36,360 nucleotides of DNA from a virus, in the IMG/VR virus record IMGVR_UViG_3300030110_000181, positions 1 to 36,360 of that record; one strand, given 5' to 3'. The notes under the pieces are model-generated. The model ran no database searches and had not been told where the DNA came from. It saw only the letters and a list, made by a program, of their open reading frames with translations. Every line of letters begins with the position of its first letter. Position 1 is the first letter of the stretch. Shown here piece after piece: positions 1 to 5,026 of the stretch. The position numbers and the translations under genes were made by a program.

Positions 1-80
1 TAGGTGCCGTGCCCTGTCCATAACTGTGTGCGGGGGCAAGCGGACGGCCGTAGGGGGTAGGCAACGGATCGGGTTAGAAA
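1..80. repeat. Terminal direct repeat, left copy (pairs with 36281-36360)
   Basis: These 80 bases recur at the right end of the window with a single difference (A at 78 here, G at 36358). This is the usual mark of a circular contig or of a circularly permuted phage genome assembled past its start; a true short direct terminal repeat is the alternative. The unique genome would be about 36,280 bp. The mismatch close to the very end may be a low-coverage error or a population variant. Confidence 0.85.
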
Positions 81-130
81 TTTATTTCGGCGTGTATTTA
101 GGCTTTGCGAGACTTTCTGTGTATTTGTTG

Positions 131-160
131 TTGACAGATTTACACGGCTATGCTTATGAT
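131..160 (+). promoter_or_regulatory. Sigma-70-type early promoter
   Basis: A perfect -35 hexamer TTGACA (131-136) is followed after 18 bp by TATGAT (155-160), which matches 5 of 6 bases of the -10 consensus. It lies 34 bp upstream of the first plausible early start codon (194). It is the best host-type promoter on the plus strand and should start the rightward early unit. Assigned from consensus only. Confidence 0.6.
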
Positions 161-193
161 GTTGGGGCAAGCAAATACAACAGGAGTACAGCA

Positions 194-421
194 ATGAGTA
201 CACGTAACACCCGCTGGGTGACTAATTGGGTTATCGGATCTATCGATGACGGTGAGTTGTGGGCTTACGACGTGGCGCAGATGTGCCTGCGTTACATGTC
301 CGAGGCTGATGTGGAGGATATGTTGAGGCGGAACGATATAGAAGTTCCTGATAGGCCGTTCAATAAGGCGCTCGCTGATGCGCAAGCCGTAGCGGCGTAC
401 TCGGAACCTAGACGCTATTGA
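194..421 (+). CDS. Early small protein of unknown function (75 aa)
   Basis: First gene of the rightward early unit. The open frame extends upstream, but ATG 194 is preferred because AGGAG lies just before it (183-187) and the promoter at 131-160 sits upstream. The product begins MSTRNTRWVTNW and is slightly acidic, with no Cys cluster, signal peptide or membrane segment that I can see. The central part (about residues 15-45) looks helical. I do not recognise the family. By position it is an immediate-early accessory gene of the kind that often targets host functions, but nothing in the sequence shows a specific role. Confidence 0.6.
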   Translation: MSTRNTRWVTNWVIGSIDDGELWAYDVAQMCLRYMSEADVEDMLRRNDIEVPDRPFNKALADAQAVAAYSEPRRY

Positions 422-429
422 TAGCCGAA

Positions 430-447
430 ACACCGTTTAGGCGGTGT
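430..447 (+). promoter_or_regulatory. Intercistronic hairpin, leader copy 1
   Basis: ACACCG-TTTAGG-CGGTGT forms a 6-bp stem with a 6-nt loop just after the stop of the first gene. A near-identical element occurs at 858-873 before the third gene, and both are followed by a GTTACGTACT...GGAGGTACA ribosome-binding region. There is no U-tract, so it is more likely an RNA processing, stability or regulatory element than a terminator. Confidence 0.5.
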
Positions 448-500
448 CACTGTGGGGTGCTTCTCACAGTCTGACGATGGCAGGCAGTTATCGCAGTTAC

Positions 501-514
501 GTACTCGGAGGTAC
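501..514 (+). promoter_or_regulatory. Ribosome binding site in hairpin loop (gene at 519)
   Basis: GTAC-TCGGAG-GTAC places the Shine-Dalgarno GGAG in the loop of a short 4-bp hairpin. The start ATG is 4 nt after it. The same arrangement occurs at 904-918, 1254-1271, 2000-2018, 3980-3998 and 6470-6483. This RBS decides the start at 519 over the longer open frame. Confidence 0.5.
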
Positions 515-518
515 AGCA

Positions 519-842
519 ATGGCTAAATATTCAACACTGGCGACGTTAGTAAATGACGCATACAGCAGTCGTAGCGGGTTCTCTCGTAATAGTTCGGGGC
601 AGTGGTGGGCGGATAAGTTGCCGTGCGCAGATGTCTATGGTCCTGAGTCGGATTATTGGGTTATCTGTGTGGGTCACGTAAGCACGGAGATGTTTCGGGT
701 TGTCGTTGATGGTGACGGTGCACCCGTTCGGGTGCTTCCTATCGATAGCGGTTGGGGTTCTACTACTGACCGTTGTGGTGTTCGGAAGATTACTGAGGGG
801 GCAGGTATTTCTACTGGCTACCGTGAGTTGTTCGGCTGCTAG
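519..842 (+). CDS. Early protein of unknown function (107 aa)
   Basis: The frame is open from 444, but ATG 519 is chosen because the strong SD GGAGG (507-511) stands 7 nt before it. The product begins MAKYSTLATLVNDAYSS and carries aromatic-rich segments (QWWADKLP, DYWVICVGHV) alternating with beta-like stretches (MFRVVVDGDGAPVRVLPID), suggesting a small alpha/beta or all-beta fold. There is no membrane segment or zinc cluster. It has its own leader with a hairpin, as does the next gene. I do not recognise the family; likely an early host-interaction protein by position only. Confidence 0.65.
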   Translation: MAKYSTLATLVNDAYSSRSGFSRNSSGQWWADKLPCADVYGPESDYWVICVGHVSTEMFRVVVDGDGAPVRVLPIDSGWGSTTDRCGVRKITEGAGISTGYRELFGC

Positions 843-857
843 TGTCTGACGGTTGTT

Positions 858-873
858 CACCGCTTAGGTGGTG
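858..873 (+). promoter_or_regulatory. Intercistronic hairpin, leader copy 2
   Basis: CACCGC-TTAG-GTGGTG (one G:U pair) repeats the design of the hairpin at 430-447. It is followed by a perfect inverted repeat CCAGTT-ACTAG-AACTGG (882-898) and then by the hairpin RBS at 904-918. GTCTGACG precedes it at 844-851, and the same 8-mer is found in leader 1 (469-476) and in the leader before the gene at 3241 (3166-3173). Confidence 0.5.
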
Positions 874-903
874 GGCTTCCGCCAGTTACTAGAACTGGGT
901 TAC

Positions 904-918
904 GTACTTAGGAGGTAC
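904..918 (+). promoter_or_regulatory. Ribosome binding site in hairpin loop (gene at 925)
   Basis: GTAC-TTAGGAG-GTAC, with two further pairs possible beyond a mismatch (901-902 with 920-921). The loop presents AGGAG. ATG 925 follows 6 nt after the hairpin. GGAGGTACAT (911-920) is exactly complementary to a hairpin loop at 3033-3042. Confidence 0.5.
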
Positions 919-924
919 ATAGTT

Positions 925-1191
925 ATGGAAACTTACTTTATTGACGGCAGTCGCTCACCTGACATCGACATGATGGGAACTGGGCTTGATGACATGATTC
1001 AAGAGTTTAGCGACGAATTTAAATATCAGATTGTTGACCTGTATGAGGATGGGCAACGTGATGATGACGGTAGCGCTATGGCTCAGTGGTGCGCAGATAT
1101 GGAGGTAATTGCGACGGAGTTCGGCAAGTTCTATCGGGAGTGTGTGAAGGAATTTGAGTCACGGTTTAATTATCGACTGGAGATTATGTAA
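925..1191 (+). CDS. Small acidic early protein (88 aa), unknown function
   Basis: ATG 925 is selected because of AGGAGG (910-915) upstream; the open frame begins at 868 inside the leader hairpin. The product is strongly acidic (DDMIQEFSDEF, DLYEDGQRDDDGS) and probably mostly alpha-helical, with one Cys in QWCADME and one in YRECVKEFE. Acidic, small, early phage proteins are often nucleic-acid mimics or inhibitors of host enzymes, but that is only an analogy here. The family is not recognised. Confidence 0.65.
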   Translation: METYFIDGSRSPDIDMMGTGLDDMIQEFSDEFKYQIVDLYEDGQRDDDGSAMAQWCADMEVIATEFGKFYRECVKEFESRFNYRLEIM

Positions 1192-1203
1192 TTAACTGGG
1201 CTG

Positions 1204-1223
1204 TAGTTGTTGCAATTCAACTA
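1204..1223 (+). promoter_or_regulatory. Inverted repeat overlapping a candidate promoter
   Basis: TAGTTG-TTGCAATT-CAACTA is a perfect 6-bp inverted repeat with an 8-nt spacer. Its spacer contains TTGCAA (1210-1215), a candidate -35 box with TAAGAT (1232-1237) 16 bp downstream as a weak -10. The overlap suggests an operator or attenuator for the small genes starting at 1275. Confidence 0.35.
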
Positions 1224-1253
1224 GAGCTGTGTAAGATGGTAAACGCAAGCAAG

Positions 1254-1271
1254 TGTGACTGGGAGGTTACA
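1254..1271 (+). promoter_or_regulatory. Ribosome binding site in hairpin loop (gene at 1275)
   Basis: TGTGAC-TGGGAG-GTTACA gives a 6-bp stem (one G:U pair) with GGGAG in the loop. ATG 1275 is 3 nt after the stem. The stem sequence differs from the GTAC stems of other early genes, so the shared property is the structure rather than the bases. Confidence 0.5.
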
Positions 1272-1274
1272 AAC

Positions 1275-1484
1275 ATGAATAATAGGATAATCAAGATTCC
1301 CGCTAGTGAATTGACGGTAGGTATGGTCGTTCACTTCTGGGGTTACGGATGGAGAACCATAACTGGGGTCGAGTTCGAGGAAACTGGGCCGTGGCGCGAG
1401 ATGGTGACAGTAAGAACGGGCAGCGACACTTACGGTCTATTGACGGGCCGCAATAGTCTGACTTCGGTAAAGGTAGGTGCGTGA
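1275..1484 (+). CDS. Small beta-rich early protein (69 aa)
   Basis: ATG 1275 follows the hairpin RBS GGGAGG; the open frame is longer (from 1236) but lacks an RBS there. The sequence MNNRIIKIPASELTVGMVVHF, then RTITGVEFEE and DTYGLLTGRNSLTSVKV, looks like a small beta-barrel of the kind seen in short phage proteins whose pattern is VxxLxVGMVV. The stop overlaps the next start (TGATG at 1482-1486), so the two are translationally coupled. Function unknown. Confidence 0.65.
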   Translation: MNNRIIKIPASELTVGMVVHFWGYGWRTITGVEFEETGPWREMVTVRTGSDTYGLLTGRNSLTSVKVGA

Positions 1485-1762
1485 TGTACGTGCGACAATC
1501 GACCGTAGTGGGTTACGCATACAGGGCAGATATTTGGTGTCCTGCGTGCATGGAGGAGAGTTCACTGTTGGAGGGCGTGAAGCCTGCTAGTGCTGAGTTG
1601 ATGCTTGATGATGCGGCTACCCGTCTAGGGGTGGACCGTTACGACGAATACTCGTTCGATAGTGGCCACTTTCCCAAGATAGTCACGATAGGTGACTTGA
1701 GTTTCCACAGTAATGAGGGCATAGACGAGTGCTACCAGTGTGGAGAAGAGCTTGATGTTTGA
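1484..1762 (+). CDS. Zinc-ribbon early protein (92 aa), actinophage-type
   Basis: The start is ATG 1484, coupled to the preceding stop; a GTG at 1481 is the alternative. Two CxxC knuckles are visible: CPAC near residue 19 and CYQCGEEL near the C-terminus, typical of a zinc ribbon. Between them lies LGVDRYDEYSFDSGHFPK. This overall pattern (VVGYxYRAD..CPxC..LGVDR.DEYSFDS.xFPK..CGEEL) is one I associate with small hypothetical proteins of actinobacteriophages. A structural zinc site is likely; whether it binds nucleic acid or protein is unknown. Confidence 0.7.
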   Translation: MYVRQSTVVGYAYRADIWCPACMEESSLLEGVKPASAELMLDDAATRLGVDRYDEYSFDSGHFPKIVTIGDLSFHSNEGIDECYQCGEELDV

Positions 1763-1940
1763 TCTATTAGAGAAGGTGTTACCGATACCTGAATTTCCTG
1801 GGCTTTACTATTTGATTTGTATTGCCATGTTTGTTCGCGGTTGTTATTTGATAGCTGAGTGGTATTGGGCAAGAGAGCGTGCCCGTGGTCCTGAGTATTG
1901 GCAAGCGTTATTGGACTCGGAGTTTAGAAATAAGAATTAA
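1755..1940 (+). CDS. Small single-pass membrane protein (61 aa)
   Basis: ATG 1755 overlaps the previous stop (ATGTTTGA) and has GGAGAAGAG upstream within the preceding gene. The product has one hydrophobic stretch, about residues 16-37 (GLYYLICIAMFVRGCYLIAEW), followed by a charged tail WARERARGPEYWQALLDSEF. One membrane span with a cytoplasmic amphipathic tail is likely. An early, small, membrane-bound protein could serve superinfection exclusion or host-envelope takeover; no homology supports either. It closes the first early block, which is followed by a promoter. Confidence 0.6.
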   Translation: MFDLLEKVLPIPEFPGLYYLICIAMFVRGCYLIAEWYWARERARGPEYWQALLDSEFRNKN

Positions 1941-1953
1941 TTCACTAATGGTG

Positions 1954-1983
1954 TTGCATCTGGTAAACAGATGTGTTTATAAT
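1954..1983 (+). promoter_or_regulatory. Strong sigma-70-type promoter with internal palindrome
   Basis: TTGCAT (1954-1959), an 18-bp spacer, then a perfect TATAAT (1978-1983). The spacer holds a perfect inverted repeat CATCTG-GTAAA-CAGATG (1957-1973), a likely repressor operator. It lies about 38 bp upstream of the DUF932 gene start at 2021 and gives that gene its own transcription start. Confidence 0.65.
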
Positions 1984-1999
1984 AAGAAACAACAACTAG

Positions 2000-2018
2000 C
2001 ATGTACAGGAGGTACATG
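2000..2018 (+). promoter_or_regulatory. Ribosome binding site in strong hairpin loop (gene at 2021)
   Basis: CATGTAC-AGGAG-GTACATG forms a perfect 7-bp stem whose 5-nt loop is the Shine-Dalgarno itself. ATG follows 2 nt after the stem. This is the clearest example of the early SD-in-loop design. GGAGGTACAT (2008-2017) is complementary to the loop at 3033-3042 downstream of the same gene. Confidence 0.6.
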
Positions 2019-2020
2019 AA

Positions 2021-2995
2021 ATGATAATAGATACACACATAGGACACGACTTCTTAACTAAAGATGTCAGCGACGTAGGGCGCAACACTTTCGATGTTGC
2101 CCGTGATGCACAGGCAGACTTTGATTTGCACTATGCCACTAAAGGATTCGTTCACCCTATTAGTAATGAGTTCGTAGCGCCGAAGTACAAGAACGGTAAA
2201 CACCGTGGGAAAGTCACAGGCAAATATATTCTGCGTGCTGACACCTATGAACCGTTGGGCGACGTTAGCGGTAAATACCCTAAACGTGATGGCTACAAAC
2301 ACATCTTTAGGACAATGGAAACACTGTTCCCTGAGACTTGCACGGACATGACCGTGTTCGGTAACGGTGAGCGTCTGATTATGACTCAACAGATAGGTGT
2401 TCCTATCGAATTGAGCAATGGTGACGTTATCAAACCGTGTGTGATGGTTCGTATGAGCTTAAATAGCATGTGGTCTACTGGCATATTCCCTATCGGTCAG
2501 AGGCCGTCTTGTGGGAACGTGCTTGAACTAGAGCACAGCCTCATATCTGTTAAGGCAACCAAGAACCATGACGTGATGTTGACCCTACGTTCGGCAGTCT
2601 TGGAAGCATCTAAATTACAGGCTGATCGTCTAGCTATGTTTGCACGGCAGGCATCTACTTTTTCTGTAAGCGACCGTCAGTTTCACAGGATGCTGAATGA
2701 GATTCTTCCTGAGGTAGATGATGAAGCGCCTACAAGAACAAAGAACCTAATTAGTGCTAAACGTGCTGCTGTTGTAGCTGCATGGAGGGCAGAGACGGAG
2801 CGTTATGATGACGCCAATGCTTGGTTAGTGTTCAATGCTTTTCAAGGTGCTGAACAGCACAGAATTAATCAAGGTTTCAAGGGTGGCGTTCAAGCTGAAC
2901 AGAAGTCACTTAAGAAACTGGCTGAAGGCAAGACCCCGATTGCTGATGCTGCTCAACAATATGTGAACAGCATCATCATGGCGGATGTTGGCTGA
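2021..2995 (+). CDS. DUF932 family phage/plasmid-like protein (324 aa)
   Basis: Length and pattern match DUF932 (phage/plasmid-like protein family), which is common on plasmids, phages and integrative elements and has no settled function. Recognisable parts are a central beta-rich region with a phage-typical TVFGNGERLIMTQQIG and CVMVRMSLNSMWSTGIFPIG, then an NxFQGAEQHRIN-type C-terminal signature (here VFNAFQGAEQHRINQG, about residues 268-283). It is transcribed from its own promoter (1954-1983) and has a hairpin RBS. A double hairpin follows at 3008-3100. It is the largest non-enzymatic early protein, so it is probably made in quantity soon after infection. A DNA-binding or recombination-related role has been suggested for relatives, but nothing here shows it. 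Confidence 0.75.
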   Translation: MIIDTHIGHDFLTKDVSDVGRNTFDVARDAQADFDLHYATKGFVHPISNEFVAPKYKNGKHRGKVTGKYILRADTYEPLGDVSGKYPKRDGYKHIFRTMETLFPETCTDMTVFGNGERLIMTQQIGVPIELSNGDVIKPCVMVRMSLNSMWSTGIFPIGQRPSCGNVLELEHSLISVKATKNHDVMLTLRSAVLEASKLQADRLAMFARQASTFSVSDRQFHRMLNEILPEVDDEAPTRTKNLISAKRAAVVAAWRAETERYDDANAWLVFNAFQGAEQHRINQGFKGGVQAEQKSLKKLAEGKTPIADAAQQYVNSIIMADVG

Positions 2996-3007
2996 TAGAT
3001 TGGCTTG

Positions 3008-3055
3008 GGGGGGCTAGGTGTCATGCTTGCGTATGTACCTCCCTCCTAGCCCCCC
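3008..3055 (+). terminator. Long-loop hairpin after DUF932 gene
   Basis: GGGGGGCTAGG (3008-3018) pairs perfectly with CCTAGCCCCCC (3045-3055), leaving a 26-nt loop. No U-tract follows. The loop carries ATGTACCTCC (3033-3042), the exact complement of the RBS sequence of the gene it follows and of the one at 911-920. It may work as a terminator or processing site, or as a source of an anti-Shine-Dalgarno loop. Confidence 0.45.
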
Positions 3056-3068
3056 TGTCCCCAACAGT

Positions 3069-3100
3069 GACGGGGCATCATCTCTAGGTGATGCCCCGTC
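3069..3100 (+). terminator. Perfect 12-bp GC-rich hairpin
   Basis: GACGGGGCATCA, loop TCTCTAGG, TGATGCCCCGTC. It lies 73 bp after the stop at 2995 and directly follows the long-loop hairpin. The downstream bases AAATGGGG are not a U-tract, so intrinsic termination would be weak; a bidirectional block or an mRNA 3'-end protection structure is also possible. Confidence 0.5.
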
Positions 3101-3147
3101 AAATGGGGGGAAGCGCTCAGAGACATTAAGTGGACACTGAGAGTTGG

Positions 3148-3173
3148 CTCTTTGACTAGTCAAGAGTCTGACG
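3148..3173 (+). promoter_or_regulatory. Palindromic operator-like site in leader of gene 3241
   Basis: TTGACTAGTCAA (3152-3163) is a perfect palindrome. With one bulge it extends to CTC...GAG (3148-3150 with 3164-3166). TTGACT could serve as a -35 box, but no good -10 follows at the right distance. GTCTGACG (3166-3173) is shared with the two other early leaders. Confidence 0.4.
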
Positions 3174-3240
3174 GATAACCGTGTTGCGGGCCGTCTCCCC
3201 CCTACTTTTTTATTCTCCCACGACCATTAGGAGGTTACTT

Positions 3241-3666
3241 ATGTGGGTATTTACTGAAGATGGATTCTTCTCAACTGTTGTGATCCATGATGAGCACCGT
3301 GAACTGGTTGTTCGTTCAAGAGCTAAAGATAATTTAATTTCATTTATAAATAAGATGGACGGCGCATACACATTTGAAGATGTTGAATGCACACCAGACA
3401 GAGATTATCCGTGGCGGATCTTTGTTAAGCGTGAGGACTGGGCAAAGTACCTGTATGACTACGCCAAAGATGACCTGTGCTACACCAACTTCAAAGATTA
3501 CATACGCAAGATAGGTCCACACTCGGAATCATCTAGACGCATGCACGCTATTGGTGATGTGTGGAATGTCATGTACGACTACGAAGATCGCCCCATGTCT
3601 GGGCCTATCAAGTCTGATCCCGCTCGGCAGGCATGGCTTGACTTTGTTAGGAGTAAACGTGATTAA
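3241..3666 (+). CDS. Conserved phage hypothetical protein (141 aa)
   Basis: ATG 3241 is preceded by TAGGAGG (3228-3234); the frame upstream to 3181 has no RBS. The protein starts MWVFTEDGFFSTVVI, then a charged middle (VVRSRAKDNLISF), a DYPWRIFVKREDWAKYL segment, a DLCYTNFKDYIRKIG segment and the end VWNVMYDYEDRP. This layout (MWxFTxxGFxSxV ... RARxxxDL ... DYxxRxxVxxxxW ... DYxNFKD ... VWxxM) is widespread in phage and bacterial hypothetical proteins, with no known activity that I can name. Its stop overlaps the GTG start of the lysozyme-like gene (GTGATTAA, 3659-3666), so the two are coupled. Confidence 0.7.
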   Translation: MWVFTEDGFFSTVVIHDEHRELVVRSRAKDNLISFINKMDGAYTFEDVECTPDRDYPWRIFVKREDWAKYLYDYAKDDLCYTNFKDYIRKIGPHSESSRRMHAIGDVWNVMYDYEDRPMSGPIKSDPARQAWLDFVRSKRD

Positions 3667-4000
3667 CATTTGGTTGAGCATCTGGGCAATCTTGGATTTC
3701 GCGTCAGTGAACCATGAACCACCACCAGAGAACACGGAAGTGGTTGAGATTGTTTGCGCATACTTTGATCCGTGCGTGAGACCGTTAGGAATTGCTTGGT
3801 GCGAGAGTTTGCATAACCCTCGCGCCTATAACGGAGCAGATCACGGTTTATTTCAAATTAATAAATACTTTTGGGGTGACGTATTCGCAGAACGTTGGCC
3901 CATGCGTTTCGATCCTGAGCAGTCAACAAGGTTCGCTTTATACATAGTGGAGCGGACACAAGCTCAGTGGGATTTGTGGACTTGTGGGAGGTACAAGTAA
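3659..4000 (+). CDS. Lysozyme-like / transglycosylase-type early protein (113 aa)
   Basis: GTG 3659 is the preferred start: TAGGAG stands 4-5 nt upstream and it overlaps the preceding stop. A weakly hydrophobic N-terminus (MINIWLSIWAILDF) could be a short export signal or anchor. The rest follows the pattern of the lysozyme-like SLT/resuscitation-promoting-factor fold in actinobacteria and their phages: C-Y-F-DPC, then AWCESLHNPRAYNGADHGLFQINKYFW split by usual spacing, with the catalytic Glu in WCES, and a C-terminal W..WTCGRY. Cys residues could form disulfides outside the cytoplasm. It would cut peptidoglycan glycan strands. Its place among early genes, far from the lysis cassette (11548-12826), is odd. 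The last codons form the RBS hairpin for the next gene. Confidence 0.65.
   Translation: MINIWLSIWAILDFASVNHEPPPENTEVVEIVCAYFDPCVRPLGIAWCESLHNPRAYNGADHGLFQINKYFWGDVFAERWPMRFDPEQSTRFALYIVERTQAQWDLWTCGRYK
3980..3998 (+). promoter_or_regulatory. Ribosome binding site in hairpin loop (gene at 4001)
   Basis: ACTTGT-GGGAGGT-ACAAGT is a perfect 6-bp stem with the whole SD in a 7-nt loop. It is built from the last codons of the lysozyme-like gene, so coding constraint and structure are satisfied together. ATG 4001 directly follows the TAA. Confidence 0.55.
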
Positions 4001-5026
4001 ATGGGGGCAACGCACAAGAAATGCGTTGGGCATGATGATGACGGAACACCTTGCAAGTCTCCCGTCATAGCAAAGGGCACATGCTTCAAGCATTACCAAC
4101 GAATGAAGATTCATGGTTCGCTGGAACTTCCACCCAAGATAGTTAATAAATGCTCTGTTAAGGGTTGCTCTAAGAAATACTACGGCAAAGGTTATTGTGC
4201 GTTGCATTGGGACCGTTGGAGGAGAACTGGCGACCCTCTACAGGGAGGGAGAGAGCAATATTTAGAGGAAATTAAAGCACAACCAGTTACTTGTAAGGTT
4301 GTTTGTCAAGGTGTCCGTTGTAGCACCAAGATTGGCAGAGGTCATGGTGATGGAGTCAATCACAAAGGCAGTTCAGCAAGACAGTATTGTAGTGCCCATG
4401 ACGCACGTTGGCTTATTCACGGTGATGTAAGAGCAGACGACCCAATTCTCATACAGCGCGAAAAAGATGCCAAGCGTCCACCATGTGCTGCTCCTGACTG
4501 CGAGAAAGAAGCAAAAGGGTGGCAAGGTAGCGCTATCTATTGTGATGCTCACAGTTTGTTATTCAAAAGACATGGGCGCTTACACGTCACAAGACAACAC
4601 AACATTGGGCTGACCTGCTCAGTCAAAGGGTGTGACAAAGTGTGCGAAAGCGGAGCAGACAAATTTATTAAAGGCATGTGCACCAGTTGTTATCTGCGAG
4701 TTACTGGGAAAGGTAGTGCGAGCGCTTCTCGTCGAAGAGCAAAAAAAGCGAACACAAAGTGTGATAACCACACAATCCTTGAACTTCAGAAACACTGGAG
4801 AGAAAAAGGAATTGACCCTAAACGTTGCACTTACTGTGACGCTTGGTATCGGCAATGGAAAAACAACTGGAAAACATCGCAAGGCGACCACGTTGTACCA
4901 CTTAACAAAGGCGGCACTAATTTAATGGACAACATGGTTCCATGTTGTTTGTCTTGCAACTCATCCAAAGGAGACAGGATTCTTTATGAAGAGTGGATAC
5001 CACCTAAAGAACGGATAGCAGCATGA
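4001..5026 (+). CDS. HNH endonuclease with tandem zinc-binding modules (341 aa)
   Basis: The C-terminus (about residues 265-335) is an HNH nuclease: CTYCDAWY, GDHVVPLNKGGTN with the catalytic His near residue 296, then MVPCCLSCNSSKGDR; the paired CxxC knuckles hold structural zinc. The N-terminal 250 residues hold five repeats of a Cys/His module of the form C-x4-C...GxC-x2-H or C (DGTPCKSP..GTCFKHY; CSVKGC..GYCALHW; an RQYCSAH unit; a CAAPDC..IYCDAH unit; a CSVKGC..GMCTSC unit). Each looks like a small zinc finger, so the protein is probably a DNA-binding array joined to a nuclease. The next gene overlaps by ATGA. Homing endonuclease or host-DNA nicking roles are both possible. Confidence 0.8.
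   Translation: MGATHKKCVGHDDDGTPCKSPVIAKGTCFKHYQRMKIHGSLELPPKIVNKCSVKGCSKKYYGKGYCALHWDRWRRTGDPLQGGREQYLEEIKAQPVTCKVVCQGVRCSTKIGRGHGDGVNHKGSSARQYCSAHDARWLIHGDVRADDPILIQREKDAKRPPCAAPDCEKEAKGWQGSAIYCDAHSLLFKRHGRLHVTRQHNIGLTCSVKGCDKVCESGADKFIKGMCTSCYLRVTGKGSASASRRRAKKANTKCDNHTILELQKHWREKGIDPKRCTYCDAWYRQWKNNWKTSQGDHVVPLNKGGTNLMDNMVPCCLSCNSSKGDRILYEEWIPPKERIAA

Noticed and set aside
3001-3180. tRNA or other structured RNA gene in the gap after the DUF932 gene
   Set aside because: Only two simple hairpins and a palindrome are visible; no cloverleaf, CCA end or T-loop motif.
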